Source: Elusimicrobiota bacterium (GTDB lineage: Bacteria; Elusimicrobiota; Elusimicrobia; Elusimicrobiales; Elusimicrobiaceae). From it: DNA of 8,049 nucleotides. The position numbers were made by a program, and so were the translations under genes. The stretch covers positions 1 through 8,049 of the forward strand of contig JAIRLH010000124.1 of NCBI GenBank assembly GCA_031259485.1, read 5' to 3'. Below are positions 6,787-8,049 of this stretch, in pieces. Positions within the stretch are counted from its first letter, which is position 1. Each line of letters opens with the position of its first letter. The notes under the pieces are model-generated. The model searched no databases. It saw only the letters and a program-made list of their open reading frames with translations, and had not been told where the DNA came from.

Positions 6787-6856
6787 TTGTCATACCTGAG
6801 TTTTTTATCGGGTATCCGTCGGCAGATTCCCGCCCGTAACTTTGCGGGAATGACAA
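6787..6856 (+). repeat. 70-base palindromic repeat with ATTCCC/GGGAAT hairpin
   Basis: The outer arms TTGTCAT (6787-6793) and ATGACAA (6850-6856) are exact inverted copies. Inside, ATACC/GGTAT (6792-6796 and 6811-6815) form one small hairpin and TTCCCGC/GCGGGAA (6827-6833 and 6844-6850) a stronger one. The 'GTCAT ... GGGAATGACA' layout resembles a widespread type of dispersed bacterial repeat. Only one copy is present here. Confidence 0.6.
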
Positions 6857-6866
6857 CAAAATAGAA

Positions 6867-6888
6867 CCCTCTCCCTTACGGGAGAGGG
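6867..6888 (-). terminator. Nine-base-pair hairpin between convergent genes, probable terminator for the minus-strand gene
   Basis: CCCTCTCCC (6867-6875) and GGGAGAGGG (6880-6888) pair perfectly around TTAC. Read on the minus strand the stem is followed by TTCTATTTTG, a moderate T tract, 23 bases past the stop of the RDD-pilin gene. On the plus strand it is followed by AGAGTAGAG, a poor terminator for the MFS gene. This exact hairpin type also occurs as a dispersed repeat in many genomes, so it may serve both roles. Confidence 0.5.
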
Positions 6889-6910
6889 AGAGTAGAGAAT
6901 AATTAGACGC

Positions 6911-7828
6911 TTACCTATTGCAGCAGTTCGCGGGGAGCTCGCCCGTCAGACCTAAAGCTGTACAAATGTCTTGGCTGCCGCTACAGCAAACCTTGTCTGT
7001 AGAGTAACAACGCGTAATCGTATAGGCAGCGGGCGTGCCGGACGCTGTTTTTCTTTCCGCCACAACCGCCCTGTTTCCAAGTTTAAAAGTAAAGTTTGTC
7101 CCCTCCAAAGTCCTTGCGTCAACTCTGGTGCCTGGGAATTCTGTATCCAGAGAATCAAAATTCGTCGTATAAGTATTATTGCCGGTAATGCGGTATCTTT
7201 CCTGCGAGACGCATATGCTTTCTGCAATGCTGAGGGCTTCCGTCAAGCGGCCCTTTTCAACCGCTTTGAAGTACTGCGGCAAAGCTATCGCGGCCAGAAT
7301 GCCGAAAATCAGCGGCAGAATCCCCGTCCCCAGCAGGCAGATAAGTATAATCCGCCACACGGGAGTCTTGGGCATGGGTTGCAAAGCGGACACATCGGCG
7401 CCTTTTTTGACGACAAGACAACTGCAAATCATATCGTGCAATGCCTGCCTGCGCTGCGTAAAACCCGCCATGAAATAGCCGACGTACAAAGTAATATTGC
7501 TTATCCATTTGGCGATATTGCGCCCGAGAGCGCGCCAGAAACTCATACGGCCGCCATGCATATCGCACACTATTATACCCAACGCCATTTTGCCGGGCGT
7601 GGCCATTAGCGAAGAGCTTTCAAAAGCCGCGTAATAAACCAACGGCACGCCGAAAATCATTATGACATAGATCAAAATAATCAAAAGCGCCGCTCCTTCA
7701 TTCCTGCCATCTACAGCAGTCATGAAAACCCCGAAGCCTAGTAGTATCATTATCAGTATACATATTATGCCTATAATGAAATTATCAATAATTATAGCGG
7801 CCGCGCGCCGCCAGAAACCTGCGTACAT
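6911..7828 (-). CDS. RDD-domain membrane protein fused to a type IV pilin-like C-terminal domain
   Basis: The product is 305 residues. Residues 1-140 are an RDD domain: FWRRAAAIIIDNFIIG (5-20) gives the Arg and first Asp, TPGKMALGIIVCDMHGGR is at 77-94, RQALHD at 127-132, and helices lie about 9-35, 46-69 and 108-124. A short Lys/Pro linker (141-157) leads to a hydrophobic segment, 158-183, ending in FGILAAIALPQY (175-186) then KAVEKGRLTEAL (188-199). This closely matches the mature PilE N-terminal helix. The ectodomain has a YTTNFDSLDTEFPG block (220-233) and Cys at 206, 274, 281, 282, 288, 302 and 303. The prepilin G/FTLIE site is absent: Leu162 stands at -1 and Gly167 at the Glu5 position. 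The pilin part therefore probably stays anchored and is not processed or assembled. RDD proteins have varied, often transport-like or unknown roles. The function of the fusion is unknown. AGGAGGGG supports the ATG at 7828. Confidence 0.85.
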   Translation of the reverse strand: MYAGFWRRAAAIIIDNFIIGIICILIMILLGFGVFMTAVDGRNEGAALLIILIYVIMIFGVPLVYYAAFESSSLMATPGKMALGIIVCDMHGGRMSFWRALGRNIAKWISNITLYVGYFMAGFTQRRQALHDMICSCLVVKKGADVSALQPMPKTPVWRIILICLLGTGILPLIFGILAAIALPQYFKAVEKGRLTEALSIAESICVSQERYRITGNNTYTTNFDSLDTEFPGTRVDARTLEGTNFTFKLGNRAVVAERKTASGTPAAYTITRCYSTDKVCCSGSQDICTALGLTGELPANCCNR

Positions 7829-7834
7829 AATTTA

Positions 7835-7842
7835 CCCCTCCT
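7835..7842 (-). promoter_or_regulatory. Strong Shine-Dalgarno of the RDD-pilin gene
   Basis: On the minus strand the sequence reads AGGAGGGG, six bases before the ATG at 7828-7826. It is one of the strongest ribosome binding sites in the window and fixes the start. Confidence 0.8.
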
Positions 7843-7920
7843 GTTTTGGTACAACATATTCGTCATTAAGTCGTATCTTTCGTCGTTATTGTAGGCTGAA
7901 AGTACGGCATAACATATTAA

Positions 7921-7926
7921 ATTATA
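7921..7926 (-). promoter_or_regulatory. Candidate -10 box for the RDD-pilin gene
   Basis: TATAAT on the minus strand lies in an A+T-rich stretch between the upstream terminator and the gene, which would leave a leader of roughly 85 bases. The expected -35 position falls in the terminator hairpin and has no TTGACA-like match. An alternative weak -10, TACAAT, lies at 7887-7892. Some promoter is expected here because a terminator separates this gene from the one before it. Confidence 0.25.
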
Positions 7927-7934
7927 ACAAAATA

Positions 7935-7981
7935 AAAACCCCTGCGCTGTTTTGTTAACATACCAACATTGCAGGGATTTT
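7935..7981 (-). terminator. Rho-independent terminator of the gene entering from the right
   Basis: On the minus strand AAAATCCCTGC (7981-7971) pairs with GCAGGGGTTTT (7945-7935) with one mismatch, and is followed by TTTTTATTTTG. The loop contains the palindrome TGTTAACA. On the plus strand the stem is also followed by ATTTTCTT, so it may work in both directions. It begins 13 bases after the stop codon of the partial minus-strand frame at 7995. Confidence 0.65.
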
Positions 7982-7994
7982 CTTGATTAACGGA

Positions 7995-8048
7995 TTAATT
8001 GTTCTCGGCTACCTGATTCTTTCTATTTGGAGACTCTTCATCTAAGCT
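7995..8048 (-). CDS. C-terminal tail of an unidentified minus-strand gene (cut by window edge)
   Basis: A minus-strand frame enters from the right edge and reads SLDEESPNRKNQVAENN before TAA (7997-7995). The peptide is hydrophilic, like a disordered C-terminal tail, and its stop is followed 13 bases later by a strong terminator on the same strand, which is what the end of a gene should look like. The other two minus frames stop at once. The piece is far too short to name a family. Confidence 0.4.
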   Translation of the reverse strand, partial: SLDEESPNRKNQVAENN

Positions 8049-8049
8049 T

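Noticed and set aside
6971..7609. 212-codon plus-strand open frame antisense to the RDD-pilin gene
   Set aside because: It lies inside the minus-strand gene, whose translation shows clear RDD and pilin motifs. The plus-strand translation has no recognisable domain and no good ribosome binding site.
1..8049. CRISPR array, transposase or phage module
   Set aside because: No regularly spaced direct repeats, integrase, transposase or phage structural genes appear in any frame.

Overview
The window reads as an ordinary bacterial chromosomal segment of about half G+C. It has five well-supported complete protein genes plus one unusual fusion gene, short intergenic gaps, and an unusually high share of those gaps taken up by palindromic, apparently dispersed repeats. 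The best guess for the host is a member of the Elusimicrobiota, or a relative rich in PilE-like genes. This is an inference from the style of the pilin-like sequences at both ends (a 'Cys-x-x-Leu-Gly' C-terminus at the left edge, an 'ALPQY.KAVEK' pilin helix in the last gene) and from the intergenic repeats. No rRNA or other firm taxonomic marker is present.

Layout: bases 3-86 look like the 3' tail of a pilin-like gene cut by the window edge. Next come a family 4 uracil-DNA glycosylase (109-903) and primosomal protein PriA (920-2893), 16 bases apart and probably one transcript for DNA repair and replication restart. A 145-base inverted repeat separates priA from tyrS (tyrosyl-tRNA synthetase, 3124-4284). 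A second repeat-bearing gap leads to mltG (endolytic murein transglycosylase, GTG start at 4483) and an MFS transporter (ATG at 5478). A hairpin at the mltG/MFS junction holds the transporter's Shine-Dalgarno sequence in its stem and the mltG stop codon in its internal loop. A cluster of three palindromic elements (6729-6888) sits between the converging MFS gene and a minus-strand gene (6911-7828). That gene encodes an RDD membrane domain fused to a type IV pilin-like helix and ectodomain. Upstream of it a strong minus-strand terminator (7935-7981) follows what looks like the last 17 codons of another minus-strand gene entering from the right edge.

The most notable points are: (1) the RDD-pilin fusion, which keeps the pilin helix but has lost the prepilin peptidase site and Glu5; (2) PriA, which keeps Walker A and all eight zinc cysteines but has eroded helicase motifs II to V and a partly altered motif VI, suggesting a loader without helicase activity; (3) the hairpin at the mltG/MFS junction; (4) several families of intergenic palindromic repeats. 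I saw no CRISPR array, tRNA, rRNA, transposase or phage gene.
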